Source: Clostridium sp. (GTDB lineage Bacteria > Bacillota > Clostridia > Lachnospirales > Lachnospiraceae). From it: 64,000 bases of DNA. The position numbers and the translations under genes were made by a program. The stretch lies in the NCBI GenBank assembly GCA_031275405.1, contig JAISOV010000018.1:1-64000 (forward strand), written 5' to 3'. The notes under the pieces were generated by a model. It saw only the letters and a program-made list of their open reading frames with translations. It ran no database searches and was not told the origin of the DNA. Positions 32,851 to 41,250 of this stretch are shown here, one piece after another (within the stretch, counting starts at the first letter, position 1; the number at the start of each line of letters is the position of its first letter).

Positions 32851-33651
32851 TTACTCCCAGCTGATTTTGAAACACGGCGAACAAGGCCATTCTGTCCGTG
32901 TGCTCATCCAGACCGAGCCTTTGATGCAGATCGTTCCCGGTAAGTCGGTATCGTTTCGCAGATACGGAGAAAGCCTAAGAAGCTGCTCCTGCCGCAAGGT
33001 GGTGTCGATTACGGTAAGGCCAGCCTGCGCGTTTCGCGCCAGAACCACGTGATCCTCCCTGTCCGTCTGTAACTGCACGGCAAGATTCCCGTTCCTGGCG
33101 GCGGAACGCAGGACATAGGACAGATAATCCACGCCCCATTCCACATAGCCGGGCTTTCCCAGAAGCCTGTCGCGGATCTGTTTGTAACGTCCGGGCAGCA
33201 CTGGCGAAAGGAATGTTTCCGTCTTTTCCCCGCCGCCAGGAACGTGCAGGATTTCCGTCTTTTCCTTCTGGACGACGTGAAAACCCAGGCCCTCATAATA
33301 AGGAACCATGCCTTTCACCGGAACCAGTACGGGAATCCGCCGCCCTTCGCCGCGTCTTGCCACCTCCCGTATCAACGCGCCATAATAGCCTTTTCCCCGG
33401 AGTTCTTGCCGGGTGGCGCCGCCGTAAAGGTACAGAACCGGCAGTTTCGCGCCGTTTTGGCCTGTCCAGACCGTTGCAGGGATCCCATAAATGACCGCCG
33501 CCGGACTTTGATCCGCCAGATAGCACCAGGAAAGCTCTTCCCGGAAAAGGTACTGATGGAACAGGCGGATTTCTTCTTCCTCATCCTGAAAAGCTTCTTT
33601 CCACATCTGCGTCAGACAGGGCAGCCACTCCCTTCTTGCATTTACAATCAT
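32851..33651 (-). CDS. GNAT-family acetyltransferase
   Basis: A 266-residue GNAT protein: acceptor-side start (WLPCLTQMWKEAFQDEEEEI), acetyl-CoA loop LYLYGGATRQELRGKGYYGALI, and VKGMVPYYEGLGFHVV. The C-terminal 90 residues add a second small domain, as in Eis-like two-domain GNATs. The substrate is unknown. The ATG at 33651 with AGGAG six bases upstream is used; an upstream ATG at 33720 with an identical ribosome site overlaps the stop of the preceding gene. The 69-bp segment between them is a tandem duplication, so both starts may be used. Confidence 0.85.
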   Translation of the reverse strand: MIVNARREWLPCLTQMWKEAFQDEEEEIRLFHQYLFREELSWCYLADQSPAAVIYGIPATVWTGQNGAKLPVLYLYGGATRQELRGKGYYGALIREVARRGEGRRIPVLVPVKGMVPYYEGLGFHVVQKEKTEILHVPGGGEKTETFLSPVLPGRYKQIRDRLLGKPGYVEWGVDYLSYVLRSAARNGNLAVQLQTDREDHVVLARNAQAGLTVIDTTLRQEQLLRLSPYLRNDTDLPGTICIKGSVWMSTRTEWPCSPCFKISWE

Positions 33652-33752
33652 CCCGCGCTCCTGTCGGATACTTCCGCCCACGCTTCGCCCCATATTCTCA
33701 TTCCTGGCCATCTGCCTCATCCCGCGCTCCTGTCGGATACTCCCGCCGTGCT
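33649..33752 (-). repeat. 69-bp-period duplication of a start region
   Basis: CATCCCGCGCTCCTGTCGGA followed by TACTYCCGCC occurs at 33649 and 33718. Each copy places the same AGGAGCGCGGGATG ribosome site and start codon in the same frame. Confidence 0.85.
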
Positions 33753-34685
33753 TGCCGAATATTTTTTCAGCAGCGGCTCCGGATAATAGGACAGCTTCGC
33801 TTTCCGCAGACCTTCTTCTCCCATGTCGTCCTCCCGGTTCACGTAACGGTAGCCGTCCATGTTGTGGATCACGAACTGCTGGTTCAGCATGGGGTAGGCG
33901 CCCTGTACGTGGGTATACGCCTTTTCCACATGCACCACATAGGTGTCGGAATTGAGCGGTTTCCCGATACAGAAACCTACCGTCTCGCCGTTCTGTTTCA
34001 GGATTCCCCCTTCCAGCCCCAGTTCCCGGAAATACGCGAAACAGCCGTTCACCACCGCTTTCTCCTGTTCGATAGAAGGCTTGAGCCTGTTGTAATTCTC
34101 GACTAGCCAGTCCTGGTACATATCCCGGCATTCCCCGAGGTTCCCACGGAGACTGCCCGAAGAAGAAACGTCCGCCGCCTGTAGCTGACCCGGCGCGGAG
34201 ACGGCGCGGATGGGTTCATACGACCAGTCGCCGCCCTCCAGGAACCGGGCAATGTGGTTGCGCTTCCCATGATATTTACGCCCCGCCAAGTTCTTCAAGG
34301 CTTCCACCGGGTACAGGTAATCCCAGCTGCTCCGCGTCTCTTGATAGGAAAAGACGCCCGGAAACACGCTCTCCATCCATCCCTTTTCGGTCTCCGCGAG
34401 GCCTCGGAAAATGCTGGCCTTTCCCCTCTCCCTGTCGTCCGCAAGCAGGATCCGCACCGCTTTCTCCGGATTCGCGCCAACCGGAAACAGATGGACTGCC
34501 GCTTTTTCCGTCTTGGTGTCCATGGTACACAGACAGCCCTCGATCTGCGTCACATCCGTCCCGAACAGCCCGCCCCAAAGAAACAGATTGGAAAAACAAT
34601 ACTCGCAGCCCCGTAAATCTCCGTATTTCAGCGCCTCATTGATCCAGCCCTGATCCTTGAATGATATTTTCCTGTATACAACCAC
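33717..34685 (-). CDS. DUF2156 / phosphatidylglycerol lysyltransferase C-terminal-like protein
   Basis: A 322-residue cytosolic protein built of two GNAT-like folds. Characteristic stretches are GWINEALKYGDLRGCEYCFS, the KNLAGRKYHGKRNHIARFL block seen in DUF2156/LPG_synthase_C proteins, and the C-terminal QFVIHNMDGYRYVNREDDMG, EGLRKAKLSYYPEPLLKK. No membrane segments precede it, so it is not a full MprF. Relatives may transfer aminoacyl groups. It starts with GTG (AAGG nearby) and overlaps the possible long start of the GNAT gene by ATGA, so the two form an operon. Confidence 0.88.
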   Translation of the reverse strand: MVVYRKISFKDQGWINEALKYGDLRGCEYCFSNLFLWGGLFGTDVTQIEGCLCTMDTKTEKAAVHLFPVGANPEKAVRILLADDRERGKASIFRGLAETEKGWMESVFPGVFSYQETRSSWDYLYPVEALKNLAGRKYHGKRNHIARFLEGGDWSYEPIRAVSAPGQLQAADVSSSGSLRGNLGECRDMYQDWLVENYNRLKPSIEQEKAVVNGCFAYFRELGLEGGILKQNGETVGFCIGKPLNSDTYVVHVEKAYTHVQGAYPMLNQQFVIHNMDGYRYVNREDDMGEEGLRKAKLSYYPEPLLKKYSASTAGVSDRSAG

Positions 34686-34925
34686 TGCCTTGTCTCCCGT
34701 CTCTTATGACGTATCCGGATTGATCTGTAGATCTGTAAGCGGGCATTCGCCTTCCGCTGCGCTACCTGCCCATGGACGCAGGCTGCTTCGCGGCTATGCC
34801 GGCAGGGGTTTTGCTTTTCATTCCCCGCCGGCATTCAGCGTACCCCCCTATACCCGCCCAGCCCCTCGCGCGCGGGAAGCGGAGGAAGGGTTCCTCAAAC
34901 AGCCCCGCAGCCTTGCCCGGCAGCT

Positions 34926-34975
34926 TCTGGTTCTTTCCGTGCCGGAAGCCGGGAAGGCTTATCCGCGTTCAAACA
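34926..34975 (+). repeat. Dispersed element R2, copy C
   Basis: TTTCCGTGCCGGAAGCCGGG and AAGGCTTATCCGCGTTCAAAC match copies at 7764 and 17203. On the minus strand it encodes the last four residues and stop of the GH2 protein (FERG-stop). The remaining 34686-34925 contains short GC hairpins (GGCTGCTTCGCGGC, CCTGCC...GGCAGG) and no gene. Confidence 0.5.
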
Positions 34976-37900
34976 AAAAGGAATGGAAATCAAAATCGCT
35001 TCCCGGCAGGAACACAAACTCCACCTTTCCTTTTCCGGAAATCCTTTCTAAAGAAAACACCTGTTTTTCCTCCCCGCAGGCTTCTTTTCCCTGAAATTCC
35101 ACCATCCGGTTCACCCTTTCCTGATTTTCCCCGGTAAAGTAAACGTGGATGGTATTCGCGCGAAGCGGCGTGCTTCCCCATATGGTAAGGCGGCTTACGC
35201 CCTCCGTTCCGAAATCCATGTTTGCATATTCCAAGGTGACATTATTGCCGATCCCGGTAACGGCTTCCTCTCCTACCGTAAACTGGTCGCCGTAGACCCG
35301 GCTGCACTCCGCCGCCGGCAGCCGGCTTACCGCCTTTTCATACTGACGGAACCGGAAGCCTTTGATGTGGACTTTCGCGTGGAGCAGGAAAGCGACCGTC
35401 GCCACGCCTTTCAGCCGGCAGGGCAGTTTCCATGTTTCCTCCTGATATACGTTCCAGATGGGAGGCTTCCGGTAAATCGCCCGGAGCAGGAGCCTGCTGT
35501 CCGCTTCGCCCGGCTTTCCCTGCCAGATTTCTATGGGATATTCTTCCTCTGACAAGGCGAATACCGGAACTGTGATTTCATCGGAGCCGTAGTCGCCGAA
35601 CTGGATCTGGGAATAAACGACGCCGCTTGTGCCGTCCCTTGCCGTGGCGATTCCCTTGTCATTCCCGCTGCCCACCTCCCCTATAGTCTCCGTATACAGG
35701 CTCGCGCTGATCCAGTCATAGGGATCCAGGAAAGCCTGTCCCAGGCCCTGTGCCTGGAATTCCAGCTGGGAGATCAGCCTGACCTTGGAGGTTCCGCTTT
35801 TGGACATACAGCGGATCCAAAACTCCCCGTCGCCGAAAGCGGTCACTTTCGCCAGATTTTTAGAAATTTCTTCCACTTTTGCAAAATGGACTTCCACCCC
35901 CGCGGCATTGACCGCTTTCCAGATCAGTTCCCGGTCGTCCGCGTTTTCGGGAAAAATACGGGCCTCCACCGACGCTTCGTTCCGCTCGGGGGTCAGGCGG
36001 TTCGTTCCCCGCAGGATCCGCAGCTCGACTTTCCTGACCGGGATCCGGCTGCCCGTCCGGGGTTCGCCCTCCGCCGCCCCGTTCCGGCCGGGATCCGGCT
36101 GCCCGTCCGGAATTCGTCCACCGCCGCTCCGCTCCGGCCGGGATCCGTCCTCCGCCGGTTCGCTCTCCGCCGCCCGGGATTCGTTCCACCGCGCACAGGG
36201 TTTCCCCGCCTGCAAGGCTTCCGTGACGCTGATTCCGGGGCGGCTCCGCGCCGGCTCGGAAAAGAGGCTTACCTGCGCCCCCTCCAGTCCTTCCCCTGTC
36301 ACAGTCACCTTGATTTCCCCCGCCCGCAGGGTCGTCGCGACGACCGCCAGCAGTTTTCCTTGGAACAGCTTCCGGCAGGTTCCCTTGTATTCGTCGTAAT
36401 CCGTGCTGTCGCCGTTGTCCAGCCCTAACAGCCGCCCTTCGCCCTCTACCTTTACGCGGACATAGCTGGACGCGTTTTCCACGAGCCGCCCTTCCGCGTC
36501 CTCCGCTTCCACCGTCAGGAAACTGAGATCCTCTCCGTTCGCCGCCAGGTGTTCCCGGCACTGCGGCGTCAGCGCCAGCCGTACCCCGTCTCCGAAAGAG
36601 CTCCGGCTCTTCTCGGCGATCACGGCGCCGCCCTCGTCATAAGCGACCGCGCGGATACTGCCTTTCCGGTACGGCACCTGCCATTCCCCTAACAGTTTCC
36701 GCGCCGTCTTCTCCTGTCTGCCCCAGGATTCCCCGTTCACGAACAGTTCCACGGCCGCCCCGTTGGTGCAGGCCCGCACGTCAATCAGCTGCCCCTCGTT
36801 GAAATCCCAGTAAGGAAAGACATGCACCATCGGCGCTTTTGCCGCGTCCGTCCACTGCGACTGAAAAATATAATAGGAGTCCTTAGGAAAGCCCGCCGTA
36901 TCCAGCTGCCCGAAATAAGAATTTTTCGTGTGGTACGGCGTCGGCTCCCCGATATAATCAAAGCCCGTCCAGATGAACTGCCCGAACGCGAAGTCCGTAT
37001 CCCGGTCGTCTATGATACAGCTCTCGATACTCTTCGCCCCCCAGCTTGTGGAAGAATTGCCCAGGGCGGAACACTGCTCGTCTTCTTCCGAAAGCGACGG
37101 CTGCGCCAACGGAAAATGGTACACGCCGCGGCTCTGCACGACAGACGAAGTTTCGCTTCCGTAAATCACCCAGTCCGGATGGGCCGCGTGATGAGCCTCA
37201 TAATAACGTTCGGCATAGTTATAGCCCGCTATTTTCACCAGGTCGGCGCATTTCCGGGCATTTTCCCAGGGCATATAGTTGGAGGCGAGGGTAAGGCCGG
37301 CATTCCCTTTCGGGTCATGGAGCCTTACCAGAGCCATCAGCCTGGAAGTGATTTCCTGTCCATGGGCGTCCGCGTGGGTGTCGTAAATCTCATTGCCGAT
37401 GGACCACAGCAGCAGGCTCGGATGGTTGCGGTCACGGCGGATCCAGCTTGCCACATCCCGCGCCGACCACTCCTTGAAGAATCTGGCATAATCATATTCG
37501 GTCTTCCGGCGTTCCCACATATCGAAAGCTTCATCCACCACGAGGAAACCCATCCGATCCGCCAGCTCCATGAGTTCCGGCGCGGGCATATTGTGGCTGG
37601 TGCGGATTCCGTTTACTCCCATTTCCCGCAGGATCCGGAATTTCCGTTCCATGGCTCCGCGGGAAAAAGCCGCTCCCAGACAGCCTAGGTCATGATGTTC
37701 GCAGACCCCATGTACTTTCAGCCTCTTTCCATTCAGCAGAAGGCCCTGCTCCGGGTCAAAGGCCACGGTGCGGAAACCCACGGTCAGCCGCCGCTCATCC
37801 CAAAGGTCAGCCTGTCCGCCGTCCGCCGCGTCCTCATTTTCCTCCGAACGATACAGACCTACCCGCAGCTCATAGCAGGCGGGGTTTTCCGTATCCCAGA

Positions 37901-38744
37901 GTTTCGGGGCTTCTATTTTCGCGCGGACAAAGGCTTTCCCGATGACGGAGGCATTGCCGGCGACAGGGGAACCCGCAGCCGCTTCCGGGGCATTCCCAAG
38001 GCCGGAAGCAGCCCCGGCGGCGGAGGAACCCGCAGCCGCTTCCGGGGCATTCCCAAGGCCGGAAGCATTCCCGGCGCCGGAGCAGGCAGCAGGCGCGTTC
38101 CACGCGACGACAGGCTTCCGCCCCAGCTCCGCCGCCAGTTCCCCTTCCTGCCACAGGGAATAGGCGCAGAACAGCGGAACGCCGCCCGCGATTTTTTCCC
38201 CCTCCGCTTCGCCGCCCGCGACCTCCGTTTCCGCTTCGAGCCAGAAAGCTTCCCCGTCCTTGCGGATGTTCACATAGACGCCGTCCTCAGGCAGATACGC
38301 CGGCCTACACTCTTTCAGCCAGACATCCCGATAGATCCCCGCTCCGGAATACCAGCGGCTGTTCGGCGACCGGTGCCTGATTTTGACCAGCACCTCATTT
38401 TCCCCGCGCCGCAGGCAGGCCGACAGATCCACCTCGAAAGTGGAATAGCCGTACTTCCATTCTCCCGCTTTCCCGCCGTTCAGATACACTTCGCAGTCCA
38501 TGTATACCCCGTCAAAACGCAGGATCGCCGTTTCTCCTTTGGACGTGTCCACGTCGCACACGAAACGCTTGTAATACCAGCCGTATCCGCTTTCATACAG
38601 ATCCTTCACCTGGTAGATCAGCCAGTCATGAGGAAGATCCACCGGCACAAATTCCCGCTTTTCCGACAGGATCACCTCTGCCGGAACTTCCTCCAGAGTC
38701 TTGCGAAAAGACCACTGATCGTTAAACAACCTCACCTTGCTCAT
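34959..38744 (-). CDS. Glycoside hydrolase family 2 (beta-galactosidase-like), extended
   Basis: A 1261-residue GH2 enzyme: jelly-roll sugar-binding domain (FVPVDLPHDWLIYQVKD, GAGIYRDVWL), Ig-like domain, TIM barrel with the acid/base Glu in LLWSIGNEIYDTHAD and the nucleophile Glu in VIYGSETSSVVQSRG, then DUF4982-type and Ig/F5-8-like C-terminal domains. There is no signal peptide, so it acts in the cytosol on imported oligosaccharides. Two low-complexity insertions are present: a duplicated 20-residue AGNASGLGNAPEAAAGS-type segment at about 220-270, and a Gly/Arg/Pro-rich one at about 855-910. The ATG at 38744 follows AAGGAGGCAGG. It is the last gene of the GH3-GH67-GH2 cluster. Specificity may not be galactoside. 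Confidence 0.9.
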   Translation of the reverse strand: MSKVRLFNDQWSFRKTLEEVPAEVILSEKREFVPVDLPHDWLIYQVKDLYESGYGWYYKRFVCDVDTSKGETAILRFDGVYMDCEVYLNGGKAGEWKYGYSTFEVDLSACLRRGENEVLVKIRHRSPNSRWYSGAGIYRDVWLKECRPAYLPEDGVYVNIRKDGEAFWLEAETEVAGGEAEGEKIAGGVPLFCAYSLWQEGELAAELGRKPVVAWNAPAACSGAGNASGLGNAPEAAAGSSAAGAASGLGNAPEAAAGSPVAGNASVIGKAFVRAKIEAPKLWDTENPACYELRVGLYRSEENEDAADGGQADLWDERRLTVGFRTVAFDPEQGLLLNGKRLKVHGVCEHHDLGCLGAAFSRGAMERKFRILREMGVNGIRTSHNMPAPELMELADRMGFLVVDEAFDMWERRKTEYDYARFFKEWSARDVASWIRRDRNHPSLLLWSIGNEIYDTHADAHGQEITSRLMALVRLHDPKGNAGLTLASNYMPWENARKCADLVKIAGYNYAERYYEAHHAAHPDWVIYGSETSSVVQSRGVYHFPLAQPSLSEEDEQCSALGNSSTSWGAKSIESCIIDDRDTDFAFGQFIWTGFDYIGEPTPYHTKNSYFGQLDTAGFPKDSYYIFQSQWTDAAKAPMVHVFPYWDFNEGQLIDVRACTNGAAVELFVNGESWGRQEKTARKLLGEWQVPYRKGSIRAVAYDEGGAVIAEKSRSSFGDGVRLALTPQCREHLAANGEDLSFLTVEAEDAEGRLVENASSYVRVKVEGEGRLLGLDNGDSTDYDEYKGTCRKLFQGKLLAVVATTLRAGEIKVTVTGEGLEGAQVSLFSEPARSRPGISVTEALQAGKPCARWNESRAAESEPAEDGSRPERSGGGRIPDGQPDPGRNGAAEGEPRTGSRIPVRKVELRILRGTNRLTPERNEASVEARIFPENADDRELIWKAVNAAGVEVHFAKVEEISKNLAKVTAFGDGEFWIRCMSKSGTSKVRLISQLEFQAQGLGQAFLDPYDWISASLYTETIGEVGSGNDKGIATARDGTSGVVYSQIQFGDYGSDEITVPVFALSEEEYPIEIWQGKPGEADSRLLLRAIYRKPPIWNVYQEETWKLPCRLKGVATVAFLLHAKVHIKGFRFRQYEKAVSRLPAAECSRVYGDQFTVGEEAVTGIGNNVTLEYANMDFGTEGVSRLTIWGSTPLRANTIHVYFTGENQERVNRMVEFQGKEACGEEKQVFSLERISGKGKVEFVFLPGSDFDFHSFLFERG
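36034..36180 (-). repeat. Degenerate GC-rich repeats in the GH2 gene
   Basis: CGGGATCCGGCTGCCCGTCCGG occurs twice (near 36042 and 36090), with related CGGGATCCGTCC copies, encoding an Arg/Gly/Pro-rich linker (IPDGQPDPG, RTGSRIPVRK). Confidence 0.65.
37955..38090 (-). repeat. 60-bp in-frame repeat in the GH2 gene
   Basis: AGCCGCTTCCGGGGCATTCC and the flanking bases occur twice with a 60-bp period, encoding GNASGLGNAPEAAAGS / GAASGLGNAPEAAAGS between the jelly-roll and Ig-like domains. Confidence 0.85.
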
Positions 38745-38794
38745 CCTGCCTCCTTGCCGCCGCTGCTGATCCATCCGCTTCCCCGCCGCCGCTC

Positions 38795-40942
38795 TTAATC
38801 ATAAATCCGCCGCCCCGCCGCTTCCGCCAAAGCCCCGCCTTTTTCATCGGGGATGCCGCTTTTGCGGAAAAAATAAGTATTGACCTGATCGCGCCATTCC
38901 CGCGCGTTGGCAAGCTGTCTGCCAAAACGCTCCCTCACCAGCCCATAAGTCTCTCCGGCAAGCTTGCCCCGCAGGCTCTCCCAGGCGGCGATCATTTGCT
39001 CCACTTCTTCCACGCCCTCAAAATGGCTGTCATAGATATGCTGGATCAAAGTCTTCCCGCTTCTGAGACGATGGGTATAAGGAACATGGTGGAAAAACAG
39101 CAGCAGTTCCTCCGGACAGGCAGAAAGGTCATTGTAGCGGGAAGCGTTCGGCTCATGGTACTGCCTGACATATCCGGTTCCGCTGTCGGCGCGGTCCACG
39201 CCAAGCCCGAAGTGATCCGCCCGATGGTAGGTACCCCACCGGGAATACTCGAAACCGTCCACATCAGGCCCGTAGTGGTCTGCGGGCGACACCATCCAGC
39301 CAATCCCGAGCGGACTGGTATATTTTTCATAGCTTTCCCTGGAAGAAAGCAGAATCCGCTCCACCGTCCCCAGGACTTCCTCCTTGGCGGAGAGGGTCAT
39401 GGCAATCCACTCCCGCGCGACCTCCCGCGCCGTCAAGGACGTGCAAAAGCTGAGCCTGCCGAACCCATAGAGATTCGCCGCCGCCAAGTCATTCCCTGTC
39501 CAGTTGGCGTCATCCCCCGTATTGCAGACCGCCGCCATGCCGCAGAGGGAGTTCCCGAAAGCGCGGCCGCTCACGATGTCCGCCACCGTATCCTGATCCG
39601 GCACGCAATAAGTCCGAAAATCCAGGATTTCCTTGAACATAGGGATCAGATAGCACACGTCAATCTGCTGCCCCGTATATTCCTGTGCGAGCTGTACTTC
39701 CAATATCTGGTTGGTTTTGCGCAGGCCTCCTAAAAGAGGCGAAACCGGTTCCCGGATCTGGAAATCCATCGGCCCGTTCTTGATCTGTAAGATCACATTG
39801 TCGCGGTAAATCCCGTCCGTCTGGATAAAATTGTCATACCCCGCCTTTGCGCGGTCTGTCTTGCGGTCCCGCCAGTCCTGGGTACAATTATACACAAAAC
39901 AGCGCCAGATGACAAGGCCTCCATAAGGCTTCAGCAGCGCCGCCAGCATATTGGCGCCGTCCGCCTGTGTCCGTCCGTAGGTAAACGGACCCGGACGTCC
40001 CTCGGAATCCGCCTTTACCAGGAATCCCCCCAGGCCGGGAACCGCCTGGTAGACCTCCGCAAATCTCTCTCGCCACCAGTCCACGACCGTTTCCTCGAAA
40101 GGATCCGCGCTCAGGTTCCCCAGCTGCGCGCTTGCCGCGTAATCCAGGCTCAAAAACAGTTTTATCCCGAAGCCCTCGAAAATATCCGCCAGGGCCGCCA
40201 CTTTTTCCAGATAGCGCGGCGTGATCAGCCAAGTCGCCGCGTCCTGCACGTTCACGTTGTTGACCGCCGCCCCGTTCACGCCGATGCTTGCCATCAGACG
40301 AGCATAATCCACAGTACGTTCGTCCACAAGCACTTCATTCTCCCGGAAAAAGAACGACTGCCCGGAATAGCCCCTCTCAATACTGCCATCCATATTGTCC
40401 CAGTGGTTGAGCATACGCAGAGGATTGTCGGGATTGCAGACCAGATCCAGCCCTTTCAGCGGGCGCTCCATGGCGACCTGCCGCAGGATATGAAAAATCC
40501 CGTATAAGAAACCGCTCTCGTCCGCCGCTTCCAAAGTCAGGGCGCCTCCTCCGGCAGGGACGTCCTTTCCGCTCTCCGCTTTCAGGCGGTATCCCCCGGA
40601 CAAGAGTCCGGTATCCGTCCTGCGAACCAGCCGGAGTGCGCCGGACACGGGGGCAGAGCCTGCCGCGCCGTCCGCCGTATCAGGCTCCGGCAGACCCTTG
40701 CCGCTTCCTTGCCTACGTCCCGCGGACTCTCCCGTTTCGTCCGGCACGGCGGCAATCTCCGTCGGCGTCGTCCCCAGCATTCCCTCTATGCCCCTTATCA
40801 GCTCCCGCAGGGCATTTTTCACCATCTTCCGCTCCCTGTCGAAGCCTTCCAGACAGAAGCTTCCGACAAAAGCGCTGTTTCCGCATTCTTTTTTGGTTTC
40901 GTATTTCAGCCATAGCTGCGTCCACTTCTTCTGCTTTCCCAT
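38795..40942 (-). CDS. Alpha-glucuronidase, glycoside hydrolase family 67
   Basis: A 715-residue cytosolic GH67 enzyme that removes (4-O-methyl-)glucuronic acid from the non-reducing end of xylo-oligosaccharides. Diagnostic blocks: NPLRMLNHWDNMDGSIERGY, FLVKADSEGRPGPFTYGR (general acid Glu), GYDNFIQTDGIYRDNVILQI and GPMDFQIREPVSPL (catalytic Asp and Glu), HHVPYTHRLRSGKTLIQHIY. The ATG at 40942 follows GGGAGGATAGG; the 85 extra upstream residues in the ORF track are spurious and cross the terminator region. An insert of about 35 residues near 90-120 (GRRQGSGKGLPEPDTADGAA) is low-complexity. It lies between GH2 and GH3 genes in a xylan-utilisation cluster. Confidence 0.95.
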   Translation of the reverse strand: MGKQKKWTQLWLKYETKKECGNSAFVGSFCLEGFDRERKMVKNALRELIRGIEGMLGTTPTEIAAVPDETGESAGRRQGSGKGLPEPDTADGAAGSAPVSGALRLVRRTDTGLLSGGYRLKAESGKDVPAGGGALTLEAADESGFLYGIFHILRQVAMERPLKGLDLVCNPDNPLRMLNHWDNMDGSIERGYSGQSFFFRENEVLVDERTVDYARLMASIGVNGAAVNNVNVQDAATWLITPRYLEKVAALADIFEGFGIKLFLSLDYAASAQLGNLSADPFEETVVDWWRERFAEVYQAVPGLGGFLVKADSEGRPGPFTYGRTQADGANMLAALLKPYGGLVIWRCFVYNCTQDWRDRKTDRAKAGYDNFIQTDGIYRDNVILQIKNGPMDFQIREPVSPLLGGLRKTNQILEVQLAQEYTGQQIDVCYLIPMFKEILDFRTYCVPDQDTVADIVSGRAFGNSLCGMAAVCNTGDDANWTGNDLAAANLYGFGRLSFCTSLTAREVAREWIAMTLSAKEEVLGTVERILLSSRESYEKYTSPLGIGWMVSPADHYGPDVDGFEYSRWGTYHRADHFGLGVDRADSGTGYVRQYHEPNASRYNDLSACPEELLLFFHHVPYTHRLRSGKTLIQHIYDSHFEGVEEVEQMIAAWESLRGKLAGETYGLVRERFGRQLANAREWRDQVNTYFFRKSGIPDEKGGALAEAAGRRIYD

Positions 40943-41127
40943 CCTATCCTCCCGTTTCCTCTCCCTGAAAATCTTTCGATCCCAGACTCTCCCGGTCGCC
41001 GCCCCAAACGGTCGCCAGCCGCAGGCATTCCCCGTCCAGCTCATTCCCTGTCCGGGCGGTTCCCCGTCTAAGCAGCTCCCCGTCCAAGCAAAACCACTCC
41101 CATTCATGGATTCCGTGAATGGATTCC

Positions 41128-41177
41128 TTAAAAGAAAGGGGCCGCCCTGCCGTTTCCACTTTCCGGCAGGGCGGCCC
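41128..41177 (-). terminator. Terminator after the GH3 gene
   Basis: A 14-bp GC stem (GGGCCGCCCTGCCG with complement) around a 10-base loop, followed on the minus strand by CTTTCTTTT. It separates GH3 from GH67 transcription, although read-through is possible. A small CCATTCA/TGAATGG hairpin follows (41098-41121). No gene is seen in 40943-41250. Confidence 0.8.
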
Positions 41178-41250
41178 TGTCTGTCGCTGTCTGACACGAT
41201 CCGCCGGACACATTGGCACGATCCGCCAGGTGGCAGCCTCTTCTTACTGT

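Noticed and set aside
37692-38798. 368-residue plus-strand ORF
   Set aside because: Antisense to the GH2 gene; no recognisable domain.
40943-41197. N-terminal 85-residue extension of the GH67 protein
   Set aside because: No homology, no ribosome site, Trp/Gly-rich repeat composition, and it overlaps the terminator region; the ATG at 40942 has GGGAGG.
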